Positions 26,071-36,700 of a DNA stretch of 53,703 bases are shown in pieces (position 1 is the stretch's first letter; each line of letters starts with the position of its first letter). The DNA is from CAITUY01 sp964611575 (GTDB lineage Bacteria; Verrucomicrobiota; Kiritimatiellia; CAIKKV01; CAITUY01), in NCBI GenBank assembly GCA_964611575.1, contig CAZTAJ010000015.1, positions 1-53,703 of the forward strand, in the 5' to 3' direction. Under the pieces are notes generated by a model. That model was not told the origin of the DNA. It made no database searches and worked only from the letters and a program-made list of their open reading frames with translations. Both the position numbers and the translations under genes were made by a program.

Positions 26071-29000
26071 TCACTTGGCGGTTGGACTGGGAACGCTCTT
26101 GTACTTGTCCTTCCAGTCGACACCCTTCATGTTCCGAATCATGCGGATGATCTTAAGCGGCGAATAGCCCTCATCCCAGATCAGCTCCAGACCGTTCGTC
26201 CGGATGTACGCTCCGTTATAATTACCGAGGCGCTGTGAGCTGACGATGTCGTCGAGGAACCAGTCGCCGTCCGGCACCTGGGGGAACTTCTGGGTGTAAC
26301 GGCCCGGGGTTTCGTTGTAGACGAGGAGGTAATGGCGCTGCAGCTTGTCGTTGCTGCCTTCCACGGAGTATTGCAACACGTTGCCCTTGTTCGGGTTCAC
26401 CACGCCGGCCCAGTCGGCGGCGTCGCTCATCATCCCCTTCAGCTTGTTGCCGCTCATGTCCGGGGTCCCCCAGAAGACCACCGCTTCGCCCTGGCCGACT
26501 TGATGCAGGGAAACCGCCGCGCCGCCATCCGGGAAACGGGCGATGACCTTGCCGTCGGATGCCTTGTGGCCGGGGTAGTAACCGAAGTAATCGGTTTCGG
26601 GAAGCCAGCGGTAGGGATACTGCCAGAACTTCTTGCGGATTTCCTCTGTCGCGAGCTGACTGCGGAATGACTCCGTCGTCTGGAACGCGAGTTTCTGTCC
26701 CTTCTTCAGGAAGAGCGGCTCCTTCCCGTCAACCTCCGCCACAACCCGCTCACCCTTGCCGCTATAGGGCGCTGACGGAGGCGCGATCCCGAGCTTCTTC
26801 AGCAGCATGAACGGCTCCTTCCCGAGCTCGGGAACGTACTTGCCGGTATTGGCGGTGATGATGATCTTTGCGCCGGAACGCACGGCCTTGTCGTAGACTT
26901 CCAAGGTCTCGAGCGAAATCACCTCGTCCAGGGGATTCGGCACGATCAACTTGTAGGTCCCGAGCTTGCCGGGATCCAGCTCCTCATAGGGAACGGAGTC
27001 CGCCTCGAGCAGCTCAAACCAGCGCTTCAGGTCGCTGCCGCGCGAACTGAAGGTCGTGCGATGCTTGCAGTAGAGGGTGCTGGGATCATACTTGACAGCA
27101 ACCTGCTTTTCCGGCGCAACGAGTTTGAGGTCATGGAGCTCGGAAAGGATCGGCTTGTACTTCTCCATCGCGTCATAGGCAAAAGCGCCGCCGTAGTGGG
27201 CAACCAGATCCAGCGTCTGGTTCGGCATGTAATAGATGTGCAGATTGGCGCCGCCGCCTCCCGCTTGCGCGGTCATCACCCAGACCGACCAGTCAAGCAC
27301 CCAGCCTTTCCCCGCGGGGTCGCCATAGGCCGCCCAGCGATGGGGATGATGCGGCTCCGTGATCCAGCCGATGTCGCCCTTGTCCCACGCCTCAACAAAC
27401 TCTCCGAGATCCTGTCCGTAATGGTTTCCGCCGTTGTGGCAGTAATCCAGTTTCCCATACAGGCTCTTATACTTCATGGGAGAGCCGTAGATGATCGTCA
27501 CGCGGCGATCGTCATACCGGCGGATGTCATTCACGGCATCCGGGAACCATCCGTCGGTGGCGAGCGAGGACTTAAAGCGGTTGAAGTCGACCCACTGCAT
27601 CCGCAGATCGGGCGAAGCGCCGCCGCGCAGGTCCGGCATGGGGACGGCGATCTCGTCCCAACGCCCGTAGCGGGTCCCCCATCGCTGGTTGACCTGGTCC
27701 AGGGTGAACCCCAGGCCCTTCAAGTAGTCCCGGAAGGCGGCCGCGTCGATGGGGGAATACCCGACAATGGTGCCCATCCACGGCTGGTCGACCACCGACC
27801 ATTCGCCGCCGGGCAGCATGATGTAATACCCTTCGAACGCGGTGTGGCGGCTGTATCGGCTGAAGAGAGCACGGTAGGAGTCGAGCCAGAGCTTACGGGT
27901 TGTCGGGTCGCTGACGGCGTAGGCGCCATAGTATTCATGCCCGGAGGCGATCGTGCCGTCATAGCTGAACTGGCGGGCGCACTTGGGCCAGCGATAGAGG
28001 TTCTTGTCGTGTTCGTCCGCGTGCCCCAGTCGTACGGTGACTTTGCAGCCATAATCAGCGGCGGCATCCATGACCTTGTCCAGCATGGTGTAGTCGAAAA
28101 CGCCGGGAAGGACCTCGAAGTCGACCAGGTCGATCATGTAGGTAAGCGATGGCGCCATTCGCCTGGCTTGCGTAAGGTATTCACGAAAATGCGCGCTGGC
28201 CTGGGCCTCCGTTGAGGCCGCTCCCGGGGGCAGAACATACGTGGTGCGATTGTAGGGTCCCTTCTTGATCTCCCGGCGGTCGGCCAGTTCCCCGGCGCGG
28301 TCGTGCGAAACCTTCGGGTCGGTGCGGAATCCGAGATAGTAGGTCTGCCCATCGACGATTTTGCCCTGGTCCTTCACTTCCACAAGCAAGCGGTACGCAT
28401 CGCGGCCGGGCTGGGTTTTCGGGGTGAGGGAGAGGGTCTGGAAGGCGCTTGTCCCGAACTCGACCTGGTTGGTCGCCTGGTCAATCACATCGTCAAACCC
28501 GTAGGCCGTCAATTTCCAGGAAACCTCGAGGCTCTTCCTGCCCTGGGGAAACACCCGCAGGTCCACGCGCATCGGCTCGCTGCGTTCATAGACGCCGCGC
28601 CCGGCGTGATCCGGGTTGATCCGGACATGGCCGAGCGACGGGGCCTTGCCGGTATCGACGGGTTTCAGCGGCGTCTTGTCCGGATTGCCGAGCACCTGCC
28701 GCTGCATCCGGCTGTCGGTCACCAGTTTGCCGTCCGCATCGGTGATCTGGTAGTTGATGCGGTAGAGATCGTCGGGGCCGAGCGGGATCTCCAGTTTCTG
28801 TTTGCGGCTGGCAAGATTGCCCGGATCGAACTCGAACGCCTTTCTGAACTCGGCAACCGGGCGCCCCTGGAACTCGTTCAACACCTGGACCGCCAGGGTG
28901 TAGCTCCCCGTCTTGCTGAGCATGCCGTCGACATAGGCGAACGGCGTCTCGTAGGGGAGCTTCTGCTTGAAAGTCGCGAACTCACCGAGCGCGACCTGGC

Positions 29001-29658
29001 CGCTTACCGGCGCAATGGTCTCCGTGGCAGCCTTCTCGGCACTGCTGTATATCCGGATGGTGAGCTTGAACCCGACCATCTCCAAGCCGCCGTCCGGAAA
29101 TGCGTTGCCGGCCTTTCCTTCGACGAAATAGATGTCGCTGGCCGCCGCACCCGCTTCCCCCGCATAGAAACTGGTCGACATCCATTTGCTCCACGTCTGC
29201 CGGCCGGATTGGAGGTGGGGATACGCCTTGGGTTCGAAAACGAACAGTTCTCCTTCCGCGTCGCGGATGACCGGGCGCAGATAGATCTCGCACGCGCTCC
29301 GGTTCTTGCCGGTCAGGTCGGCATATTCATAGACGACGCGCTCGATGTCGTTCCCGAGTTTCACCGGCAATTTCAGCATCAGGTCGGCGTACCCGTAGTG
29401 AAAAGAGCGATGCCCGCTGCGCGCGATCTGGTCCGGCGCGATGGTGAAATCGATGAGAAGAGTCCCGTCCTTATCCAGCAACTCAACCTTGTTGTTCGCT
29501 GCGGTCTTGATCTGCCATTGGGACGCCGGCAACGGCGAATCCGCAACCGCGGTGCAGGCGACCATTGCAGAAAGCACGACGAACAGGCGTGTCGTCGTTT
29601 TGGTCAGGCTGGTCAACACGATCGGCATCACTCCCCACCACGTACGCTGTGTCATCAT
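26071..29658 (-). CDS. GH42-like secreted glycoside hydrolase C
   Basis: A 1195-residue protein and a close paralogue of gene A along its whole length. ATG at 29656-29658 has AAGGAG 8 bases upstream. The export signal is 'RLFVVLSAMVACTAVADS' (about 25-42). N-terminal beta domains occupy about 45-500, then a TIM barrel with 'CKVTVRLGHADEHDKNLYRW', 'YYIMLPGGEWSVVDQPW' (acid/base Glu about 615) and 'KGDIGWITEPHHPHRW' (candidate nucleophile Glu about 769). A Rossmann-like domain follows ('AKIIITANTGKYVPELGKE', 'AVVFWGTPDMSGNKL'), with the C-terminal 'GVDWKDKYKSVPSPTAK'. It is probably an exo-acting beta-galactosidase-like enzyme, with substrate unknown. The duplication with gene A is old enough to show many substitutions. 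Confidence 0.83.
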   Translation of the reverse strand: MMTQRTWWGVMPIVLTSLTKTTTRLFVVLSAMVACTAVADSPLPASQWQIKTAANNKVELLDKDGTLLIDFTIAPDQIARSGHRSFHYGYADLMLKLPVKLGNDIERVVYEYADLTGKNRSACEIYLRPVIRDAEGELFVFEPKAYPHLQSGRQTWSKWMSTSFYAGEAGAAASDIYFVEGKAGNAFPDGGLEMVGFKLTIRIYSSAEKAATETIAPVSGQVALGEFATFKQKLPYETPFAYVDGMLSKTGSYTLAVQVLNEFQGRPVAEFRKAFEFDPGNLASRKQKLEIPLGPDDLYRINYQITDADGKLVTDSRMQRQVLGNPDKTPLKPVDTGKAPSLGHVRINPDHAGRGVYERSEPMRVDLRVFPQGRKSLEVSWKLTAYGFDDVIDQATNQVEFGTSAFQTLSLTPKTQPGRDAYRLLVEVKDQGKIVDGQTYYLGFRTDPKVSHDRAGELADRREIKKGPYNRTTYVLPPGAASTEAQASAHFREYLTQARRMAPSLTYMIDLVDFEVLPGVFDYTMLDKVMDAAADYGCKVTVRLGHADEHDKNLYRWPKCARQFSYDGTIASGHEYYGAYAVSDPTTRKLWLDSYRALFSRYSRHTAFEGYYIMLPGGEWSVVDQPWMGTIVGYSPIDAAAFRDYLKGLGFTLDQVNQRWGTRYGRWDEIAVPMPDLRGGASPDLRMQWVDFNRFKSSLATDGWFPDAVNDIRRYDDRRVTIIYGSPMKYKSLYGKLDYCHNGGNHYGQDLGEFVEAWDKGDIGWITEPHHPHRWAAYGDPAGKGWVLDWSVWVMTAQAGGGGANLHIYYMPNQTLDLVAHYGGAFAYDAMEKYKPILSELHDLKLVAPEKQVAVKYDPSTLYCKHRTTFSSRGSDLKRWFELLEADSVPYEELDPGKLGTYKLIVPNPLDEVISLETLEVYDKAVRSGAKIIITANTGKYVPELGKEPFMLLKKLGIAPPSAPYSGKGERVVAEVDGKEPLFLKKGQKLAFQTTESFRSQLATEEIRKKFWQYPYRWLPETDYFGYYPGHKASDGKVIARFPDGGAAVSLHQVGQGEAVVFWGTPDMSGNKLKGMMSDAADWAGVVNPNKGNVLQYSVEGSNDKLQRHYLLVYNETPGRYTQKFPQVPDGDWFLDDIVSSQRLGNYNGAYIRTNGLELIWDEGYSPLKIIRMIRNMKGVDWKDKYKSVPSPTAK

Positions 29659-29701
29659 GAAACCCACTCCTTGTTATTCAGCATTCCAATATGAATGATG
29701 A

Positions 29702-29730
29702 CGTATATCGCTATATATCATTATCGTCAA
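29702..29730 (-). promoter_or_regulatory. Candidate promoter for GH42-like gene C within an AT-rich palindromic patch
   Basis: On the minus strand TTGACG (29725-29730) and TATACG (29702-29707) are separated by 17 bases. The start codon is about 44 bases downstream. The same bases form an imperfect palindrome with GACG/CGTC ends around ATAT-rich sequence, a possible operator. It is the most AT-rich stretch in this 20-kb cluster, and it lies in one of only two gaps over 100 bases between cluster genes, so the cluster may have an internal start here. Confidence 0.45.
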
Positions 29731-29799
29731 GCCATCCATCGTTCGCAAGCGAGCTTCCTGCATTGGAGCGTCCTCGCGAGCCGGGGTATCAACAGGCTC

Positions 29800-31692
29800 C
29801 TATACCTGAAACCCTCGTCCCACGGCGCGGTAGTTGGCGATCTTGCGTTCGAATTCGCCGGTGAGCCACTTGTTGATGTTCCCGTAGTACCAGGTGTTCG
29901 GCGCCAAACCAAACTCGATGGCTTTCACCTTGGCGACTTTCAGGGCGTCCAGGGTGGCCGTCAGCAGCTCGCAGCCCTTCGCGGCGCTCGCCCGGTTTCC
30001 AGTGTTCAGGTACTCGGCAAACTGGTTCACGGCGCTCTGCTGGTAGTGCATCGCCATGAGTTCGGCCGCTTCGAACCTCGCCCGCTTCGCCTCGATGCCA
30101 GCCAGGCAACGCACGCGATCAGGCGCCCCGGCGGGGATTGCCACTTCCAGACGGTCGGCGGCAGCCGCCAGCCGGTTGGACGTCTCGGCATAGACCCCGG
30201 CCATCTCCCTCGCGAAAGACGAGGTCGTTTCGGGGAGCCAGCGATAATCCAGATAGACCTCGACGTCATGCCCGCACATCCGCATCGCGTCGGTGAAGAT
30301 CCTGCCGCGCGCCTCAAGGTATTCCCCCCAGGCCGGGACGCCGCCCGGCGCCAACTTGGCCGCCAGGCCCTGACAGAACGTCCCGGCGGTGAGCGTCTCG
30401 TCCCAATGGGCGGCGGCAAAGAGCAGCATGTTGAAGTCCGGGGCCAACGCCGGTCCCGCGATCTGGAGCGACATGTGGGATTCAATGTCGTGCTCCTGGT
30501 AGACCCGCATGTCATCCAGAATCACACCCGGCATGAAGGGGTACAGGCCGCGAAAGAGAATCTGGTCGAAATAGTATTCGAACGTGTGGTTGTCCCCGAT
30601 GCCCGCGCATTTCGTCCGCCAGGCCTTCAGCGCCTCAACGTAGAATCGATTGCGCGCACACGACGGGTCATCGAGGGCGTGCCCGTAGCAGCGCTCGCGC
30701 GGGGCGAAGAGCAGGAACGTTTCCGCAGCCGGGCTGATATTGACTCCCGGGCGCATGGTGTCATGGTAGGCGATATTGGCGATCCGCGTCTCGCTGCCGC
30801 AGTCCCGGGCGGCCTCGGCCAGCAGATTCATGGCCAGCATGGACTGGTCCGGCGGGCTGAATGACCGGCAACTGGGGCACAGGCACCAGCCGCCGGCGGG
30901 CAGATCGTCGGCCCACGCGTGGATGCCGTAGGCGCCGCGGACGGACGCCAACTTCTCCTGGAAATTTTTCTTGATGATGTCCCGGGCCTCGGAGTTGGTG
31001 ATGCAGAAATTCGAGTCTTTCATTCTCTTGCCGTTGAAATCTTCCGGCTGGAACAGGCGGAAGAGTTCCGGCTTTTTCTCGAAAAGATCCCGGGGCAGCA
31101 TCTTGGAGAGGCCGTGTCCCCCGACCTCGAAACGCAGCCCCAGTTCATCGGCGAGGGGCCGGTGCCCGGTATCCTCCAGTGACAGCGCATTGAACCGCAG
31201 CTTGGCATAGAACCGCAGCCATTCCTCAACCGTGTAGTCCTTGGTGCCGAGCGGATTCCAGAACACCCCACGGAACGGGAAGCGCGGCTGCATGACGAAC
31301 TCGCCCACGGGCAAATCGACCGGACGCTCCGGCGCCCATTCCCCGGCCTCGCCCGGCAGCAGGAACAGGTAGCCCAACCGTTCGGCCAGCTCGTACACCC
31401 CGTTGAGCGCGCCCTTGGCGGACGCGGCGGCAATTCCGATGCCGCGCTTCGCGACCCTGAGCCGGTACCCGTCGTGCTTCAGACCGGTCGAAGCGAGTCC
31501 CGCCTCACCGGGCATCTCGCCGAGGGCCAGCCAAAAGGGAGCGCTCCCCCCCTCCCCTTCGCGGGCCTCCGTCGAAACGCCCATCCTCTGCAAGAGCCGA
31601 GCCAGTTCGCTCACGGCATAGCGGTAACACGTCGACTCAGTACCGCCCCGATGGACAAGGGATACGGTCTTCGGCAGTTGATAACAGGTCAT
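29800..31692 (-). CDS. DUF4838 domain-containing protein (GH-like, alpha-glucuronidase/hexosaminidase-type fold)
   Basis: A 630-residue protein. ATG at 31690-31692 has AAAGGAG upstream. The N-terminal domain ('YAVSELARLLQRMGV', 'GYRLRVAKRGIGIAAASAKG', 'GVYELAERLGYLFLLPGE') is the alpha/beta domain that precedes GH20 and GH67 barrels. The DUF4838 barrel follows, with 'RFPFRGVFWNPLG', 'YGIHAWADDLPAGGWCLCPS' and 'YEYYFDQI'-like 'FEYYFDQILFRGLYPF'. Four cysteines around 'GGWCLCPSCRSF' are typical. No signal peptide is apparent from this start. The family has no settled activity; the fold and neighbours point to glycan cleavage. It lies 17 bases downstream of the GH20-like gene and overlaps it in function. 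Confidence 0.85.
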   Translation of the reverse strand: MTCYQLPKTVSLVHRGGTESTCYRYAVSELARLLQRMGVSTEAREGEGGSAPFWLALGEMPGEAGLASTGLKHDGYRLRVAKRGIGIAAASAKGALNGVYELAERLGYLFLLPGEAGEWAPERPVDLPVGEFVMQPRFPFRGVFWNPLGTKDYTVEEWLRFYAKLRFNALSLEDTGHRPLADELGLRFEVGGHGLSKMLPRDLFEKKPELFRLFQPEDFNGKRMKDSNFCITNSEARDIIKKNFQEKLASVRGAYGIHAWADDLPAGGWCLCPSCRSFSPPDQSMLAMNLLAEAARDCGSETRIANIAYHDTMRPGVNISPAAETFLLFAPRERCYGHALDDPSCARNRFYVEALKAWRTKCAGIGDNHTFEYYFDQILFRGLYPFMPGVILDDMRVYQEHDIESHMSLQIAGPALAPDFNMLLFAAAHWDETLTAGTFCQGLAAKLAPGGVPAWGEYLEARGRIFTDAMRMCGHDVEVYLDYRWLPETTSSFAREMAGVYAETSNRLAAAADRLEVAIPAGAPDRVRCLAGIEAKRARFEAAELMAMHYQQSAVNQFAEYLNTGNRASAAKGCELLTATLDALKVAKVKAIEFGLAPNTWYYGNINKWLTGEFERKIANYRAVGRGFQV

Positions 31693-31709
31693 GGCAGGCT
31701 CCTTTGCTT

Positions 31710-33644
31710 TCATATCGCCAGCGGTTTCAGGGTGATTTCCAGACCGTGCACAGCTTCGGCAAGTTCCGGACGGTGGAAGGCGGCATGCGCGTCCGTTTCT
31801 CCCATCTGACACCAGAACGTATCGTCAAGCAGCAGCGCCGTGGGCCGTTCGATGAGTCCTTCCGAGGCGACCACGCCATCCGGGACCCGAATCGTCGAGT
31901 CAGCGAGGTACTCGATATACGCCAAGCCGACGCCGCCGTAGCCCCAGGATTCCACCCGGACCCGTTCCGGAACCCGCCCAGCCGGCAGGGGATGTTCAAA
32001 CACGTAGAACGGCAAGTCCTCCCGGATGCTTTCCCGCGGCTTGGGCACGCCCTCATACACCCGGTGCCAATTCATATCGCCGGCATGGCGCACCAGCAGC
32101 CGCACCTTCTGGGCGCCATAGTAGCCCGGCAGGGCGTAACGGACGCGCAGCAGACCGCAGGCTTCCTCGTCGCGTTCAAGGCTGCGGACGAAGTCGGCGA
32201 TGCCCTCTTCCTCCGCGGCCAGGATCGGCCGGCCGTTCCCGTGCGCAATCCCGGGGCGAAGTCGCTGCCATTGCGCCGCGCGCCGCGCCTTGAGATCCCG
32301 CACCTGTTCAAGCACGGCGCGCGCCCGGGTCAGCGACTCCGCCCGCGACGGGGCCGGCTGCCCGGCCCGGCGCAACGCGGCGTCCTCAATCACCACGCGC
32401 CACGCGTGCACCGCCAGGTTGATATCCACGCACACCAGCAGGTCTTCCAGCACCTCCCGTCCCAGCGGGCCGGGAGGCGCATACGCGGCGAGCGGCTTGC
32501 GGCTGACCCGCAACACGGAATCGACCTGGACCTCCGCCGGGGCGACCGGACCACGCAACGGCGCCGTCGCAGGCGTCGGCGCCACCGGACGCGCCATGTT
32601 GCCCTGGCAGAGCAGTGCCCAAGCGGCGTCGGCAATCTCGTCCGCCGCGCCGCCGAAGAGATCCCGGCACACCTCGCGGAAAACCTCACGCCCGCGCCAC
32701 CACTGCCCGCTTTCCCAGAGTCTTCCGGCGAAAGCGAGGATCGGGTAACTCGACAGCATGAAGCCGGTGCTGTTCTCCCAGACGGTCATCAGCCCGCCCA
32801 GCGGGCGATACGGCGCCGCATGGCGCGTCAGCGATTCCGCGTTGAGCGGGTTCCAGTTCACCGGACAAATCAGGAAGTCGACGCCGCGCCGCCGGTACTC
32901 CGCCAGGCGCCAGTCGCGGGACTGGTTGCCGAAATGGGTTTTGCACCGATCGGCCATGTCGCCGTACTGCCACACGCATGGCACGATATCGGCGGGCAGC
33001 CGCTCGAGGACCGACGGATATTCCTCCAGCATGTCGTCCCACATCATCATGCGTTTGCCGAGCTTGCCGGCAACGAGTTCATGCAGGCGCAGGACGTGCC
33101 GCAGGAACAGATCGTCCTGCGTCTCCCCCGCGCGCAGCCGGCGGCGGCAATCCGGGCAGCGGCCGATGTCCCACACTTCATCCAGCCCCACATGGAACCA
33201 GCGCGACGGAAAGACCGCGGCGACCTCCGCCAGATAGGTCCCGATGAAGTCATAGGTCCCTTCCTGCGAGGGACAGAACGTATTGCCGGGCGCCTTGCCG
33301 CCAAAGCGGCCGGTCGTGGCCGGCCCGCGCAACTCGCCCAGCGACTGAATCGCCGGGTGACGGAAGAAGTGCTCGGCATGGGTGAAACAGTTGACCTGCG
33401 GGATGACCTCGATTCCCCGCCCGCCGCAATACCCCACAATCGACGCCATCTCCGCGAGCGAGTAGCTTTCGTTCCCTGCAGGATACGGAAAAGAGGGCGT
33501 CCGGATCCGGCCCTCCAGATACAGGTGCAACGTGTTGTAGCCCGAGCGGGCAATAAAATCGACGAACGCGCGGATCCCGTCGAGCGTCTCCATCTGCCGC
33601 GCCAGGTCCAACTGCACGGCGCGGATCGTATAGGATTGGGTCAC
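31710..33644 (-). CDS. GH20-like beta-N-acetylhexosaminidase family protein
   Basis: A 644-residue protein. The TIM barrel begins at once: 'AVQLDLARQMETLDGIRAFV', 'GYNTLHLYLEGRI', 'GIEVIPQVNCFTHAEHFF', and the GH20 catalytic pair in 'RWFHVGLDEVWDIG' (D155-E156). 'RMMMWDDMLEEYP' and 'LMTVWENSTGFMLSSYP' follow as later strands. The C-terminal 250 residues hold helices and a beta domain. The usual N-terminal GH20b domain and a signal peptide are absent. The start is taken as GTG at 33642-33644 with AAAGGA 8 bases upstream; an ATG six codons earlier is possible. Members cleave terminal GlcNAc/GalNAc using the substrate acetamido group. Confidence 0.82.
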   Translation of the reverse strand: MTQSYTIRAVQLDLARQMETLDGIRAFVDFIARSGYNTLHLYLEGRIRTPSFPYPAGNESYSLAEMASIVGYCGGRGIEVIPQVNCFTHAEHFFRHPAIQSLGELRGPATTGRFGGKAPGNTFCPSQEGTYDFIGTYLAEVAAVFPSRWFHVGLDEVWDIGRCPDCRRRLRAGETQDDLFLRHVLRLHELVAGKLGKRMMMWDDMLEEYPSVLERLPADIVPCVWQYGDMADRCKTHFGNQSRDWRLAEYRRRGVDFLICPVNWNPLNAESLTRHAAPYRPLGGLMTVWENSTGFMLSSYPILAFAGRLWESGQWWRGREVFREVCRDLFGGAADEIADAAWALLCQGNMARPVAPTPATAPLRGPVAPAEVQVDSVLRVSRKPLAAYAPPGPLGREVLEDLLVCVDINLAVHAWRVVIEDAALRRAGQPAPSRAESLTRARAVLEQVRDLKARRAAQWQRLRPGIAHGNGRPILAAEEEGIADFVRSLERDEEACGLLRVRYALPGYYGAQKVRLLVRHAGDMNWHRVYEGVPKPRESIREDLPFYVFEHPLPAGRVPERVRVESWGYGGVGLAYIEYLADSTIRVPDGVVASEGLIERPTALLLDDTFWCQMGETDAHAAFHRPELAEAVHGLEITLKPLAI

Positions 33645-33700
33645 TTGTTCATTCCTTTCCATGAGCGCCCCCGCGGGACGTTACTGATCCCGGCCGCGCA

Positions 33701-36700
33701 TCACGTACCGCCTGTGGCCTTCACGTCCCGGCGTTCGAACCAGGCACGCCACCGGGCTTGATCCTTTCCGAAACGCTGACCGGTGCGCCCTTCCAGGAGC
33801 TTCTGGGCGTAATCGCGCACCAGCAACCGGTCATTGCCCAGAAATTCGATCAGCACAGGGATCCCCGAAAGATCGCCCATTCCGGCAAGCGCCCGCGCGG
33901 CAGCGGCCTGCACGGCGTAGGATTCGTCGGTGGCGGACTCCGGCCACGGTTTCTTCCCCGGAACGCAGGGCAGGAGATAGGGTTTGATGAACGGGACGGC
34001 CGAGGGGTCGCCGATCTTTTCCAGGGCCGGGATGGCATAAGACGCCATCTCCGGCGGGCACATCCCGCGATCCTTGATCAAGTCGCGGATGCCCGGCGCG
34101 GCCTGCTTCTCGCCAAACCGCCCCAGAAGGATCACCGCTCCCGTGAACAACTGAGGAGTGATCTTGCCGCTCGTCCAGCCGCCGGCATGCCCTTCACCAT
34201 CCATCCCCTTCCCGGCGGCCAGGATTTCAAGGAGGACGGGGACGGCTTTGCGATCGCCCAGCATCCCCAGGACGACCGCCGCCTGGGCGCGGGCCAGGAT
34301 ACCGGTCGAGGCCAACGCGGAGGTCAGTGCCGGAATCGCCCTCGGCCCCGCCCGGTAACAGGCGATCATCGCCGCCTGGGCGTTCGTGTTCGTCGAACCG
34401 AAGTTCAGCACGGCCGACGCCGGGTCCGTTCGCAGGTCCGCGCCGGGAAGGTCGTGCGGCCGCAGAACGCCGCGCCGGGTCAGTTCGGCCTGAAGGTCCT
34501 TCACCGACACGGAGCGGGCGGTCGAACGGGAACGGACGGCCTGGGCCGCGGCCACGCCGGCCGCCTCGCCCATGTGCATGTAATCGCGTTGCATGCGCAG
34601 GACAACCTGCGAGTCGTGGTCGCCGGAATAGGCCTTGCCGACAACGAGGAGGTTATCCAGCCCCCTGGGCAGGAGGGCGCGATACGGGACCTGGCATCCC
34701 AACTCCTGGCCCCACCCCCCGAGAATGGCAATCCAGTTCTGGGCGGCCTCGCTTTCGTCGGCGTAGCTCCCGAGATCGTGCCGGTCGTAGTTCGAACGGC
34801 ACAGCATCACGGCATCCGGGAAGACGCGCCGCGCGATCAGGTCGTCCAAAGTCAGGACATAGTCACCGACGATGTGACGGCTCTCGCGCGGGGTGATATG
34901 CGGGGAGTAGGTGTTGCCGGCGGCCGACCAGTTCATGACCTTCAAGGTGACGGCCGTCGCATCGGCCACACTGGTGGGATCGCGCACGCCGTTATTCCCG
35001 TTGGCCATGCCGGCAGTCAGCCCCATGACATGCGTGGCCCCATCGCCCTGCCGGCCCATGCTGAACGCCGCGCCGGCGGTGGCCGCCACGTCGCCATGAC
35101 CGGTGCCGTCCACCGTCACGCGCGCCAGGATCACCCCGCGCCCGAAGGCGCCCTCGACCACGACCCCGGTAACCCGACGGCCCTCGACGACGGCGCCGAC
35201 GGCCTGGGTCCGATAGTAAAGATGCGCGTCGTGCGCCAGGAGCATTTCCTGAAGAATGGACTTGCGCCGTTCCGGCGACCAGATTCCCTTGCGGCCACCG
35301 GGGCGATTGGCGCCCGAGGCGGCATCAATCTCCCCGACCAGGCGGCTCTCCCAGGGCACCCCGGCGTAATAGGTGGGAATTGTGCTGACCGCCGTGCCTC
35401 CCAGGAAGGGCAGGACGTCCACCACGGCCACCCGCACGCCGCTTTGGGCGGCCGCAATCGCCGCCGGAGCGCCTGCCGTTCCGCTGCCCACGACCAGCAC
35501 GTCGACCTCATCGACAATCGGGAGCTCCGATGCATTCTCGTGGATCGACGGATACGTCCGGCCGGTTTCGAGCCCTGTCAGGAACTCACGGACCCGCCCG
35601 CCCGAAACGATCGGCCCGCGGACCTCAACCGGTTTGCCGGTCGGGGCGGCCAACGTCACGCCCCTGGCCGCCTGGAAGGCCAGCGCCCCCGCGGTCTCCC
35701 CGTTCATGAGAAGCGGGACAAGCCCGGAATCCTTCTGCTCCGCCGACGCCAGGCGGCCGGCAACGAGCAGCCCCTTGACGCCCCGGGGTGTCAACGGCGG
35801 ATCGCAGGCCACAACCGGCCCCTCGTCGATCGCGATCTCGCTGCCGGAGTGCAGGGTCACCGCCGGATAGGCCTTCTGAAGTTGATCGAGTGACTCGAAT
35901 CCTTTGACATTGTCCCTCAGGTAGTCGACGGTCCGCATGGCCAGCCGGCGCGTCAGACCCTCCGCCATGGAGAGGTCCAGCGCGACATTCCCGCCGATCC
36001 GCATCCTGGCGGCGATCTCCAGGACGCGACCGCCCTCATGGACGCGCACGGTATCGCCCAGCACGCCGAGGGACTTCGGAACGGCAATCTCCGGATCGCC
36101 CTGGTAGGCCGGATTGGTGATCAGCAGATAGCGCCGGACGGTCTTCTCTCCACCGACCGACTGGGTGAACTCCGCACCGGCCGCGGCGGCGATACGGCCG
36201 TCCCAGGTGGCATCCACAACGGTCTTGGCCAGAACGGCCTGTCGACCGGACGGGTTGACCATGACCACGCCCCGGATCGTCTGTCCGTCCATCAAGGCGC
36301 CGTTGGCGAGGGAATAGAGGAAGGGGCGGATGTTCTTTTCCTTGATAACCTGACCGGCCAGCCGTCCCTTGAGCATGCCCGTCAGGTCGATGCCTTTCCG
36401 CTTGTCGAGGCTCAGGGCCCTCAGGGTCTTCTCGGTCACCGCGAAACCGGGCCCGGGGCGCACGACCGCCTCTGCCGGCCGCAAGGTGGCTGCAAGCTCG
36501 TAGCCGAAATGATTGCGCTCCTCAATCAGCACCACCGAGGCGCCTGCGGCCGCCGCGCTGAGCGCCGCCGACACGCCGGCGACACCGCCGCCCACCACCA
36601 CCACGTCCGCCTCCGCAACGATGGGGATGTCGCGCGCTTCCTGCGTAACCGTTCGAGCCCCCGCGGGCACGCGCTGCAACGTCCGGACGGTGAGGTCCCC

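Noticed and set aside
31704..33761. A 685-codon open frame on the + strand opposite the GH20-like gene
   Set aside because: Same reason: antisense to a gene with a clear catalytic DE pair and good codon pattern.
33758..35893. A 711-codon open frame on the + strand opposite the FAD/HEAT gene
   Set aside because: GC-rich genes leave the complementary frame open; the translation is low-complexity (G/H/P/R-rich), has no family motif and overlaps a gene with clear domains.
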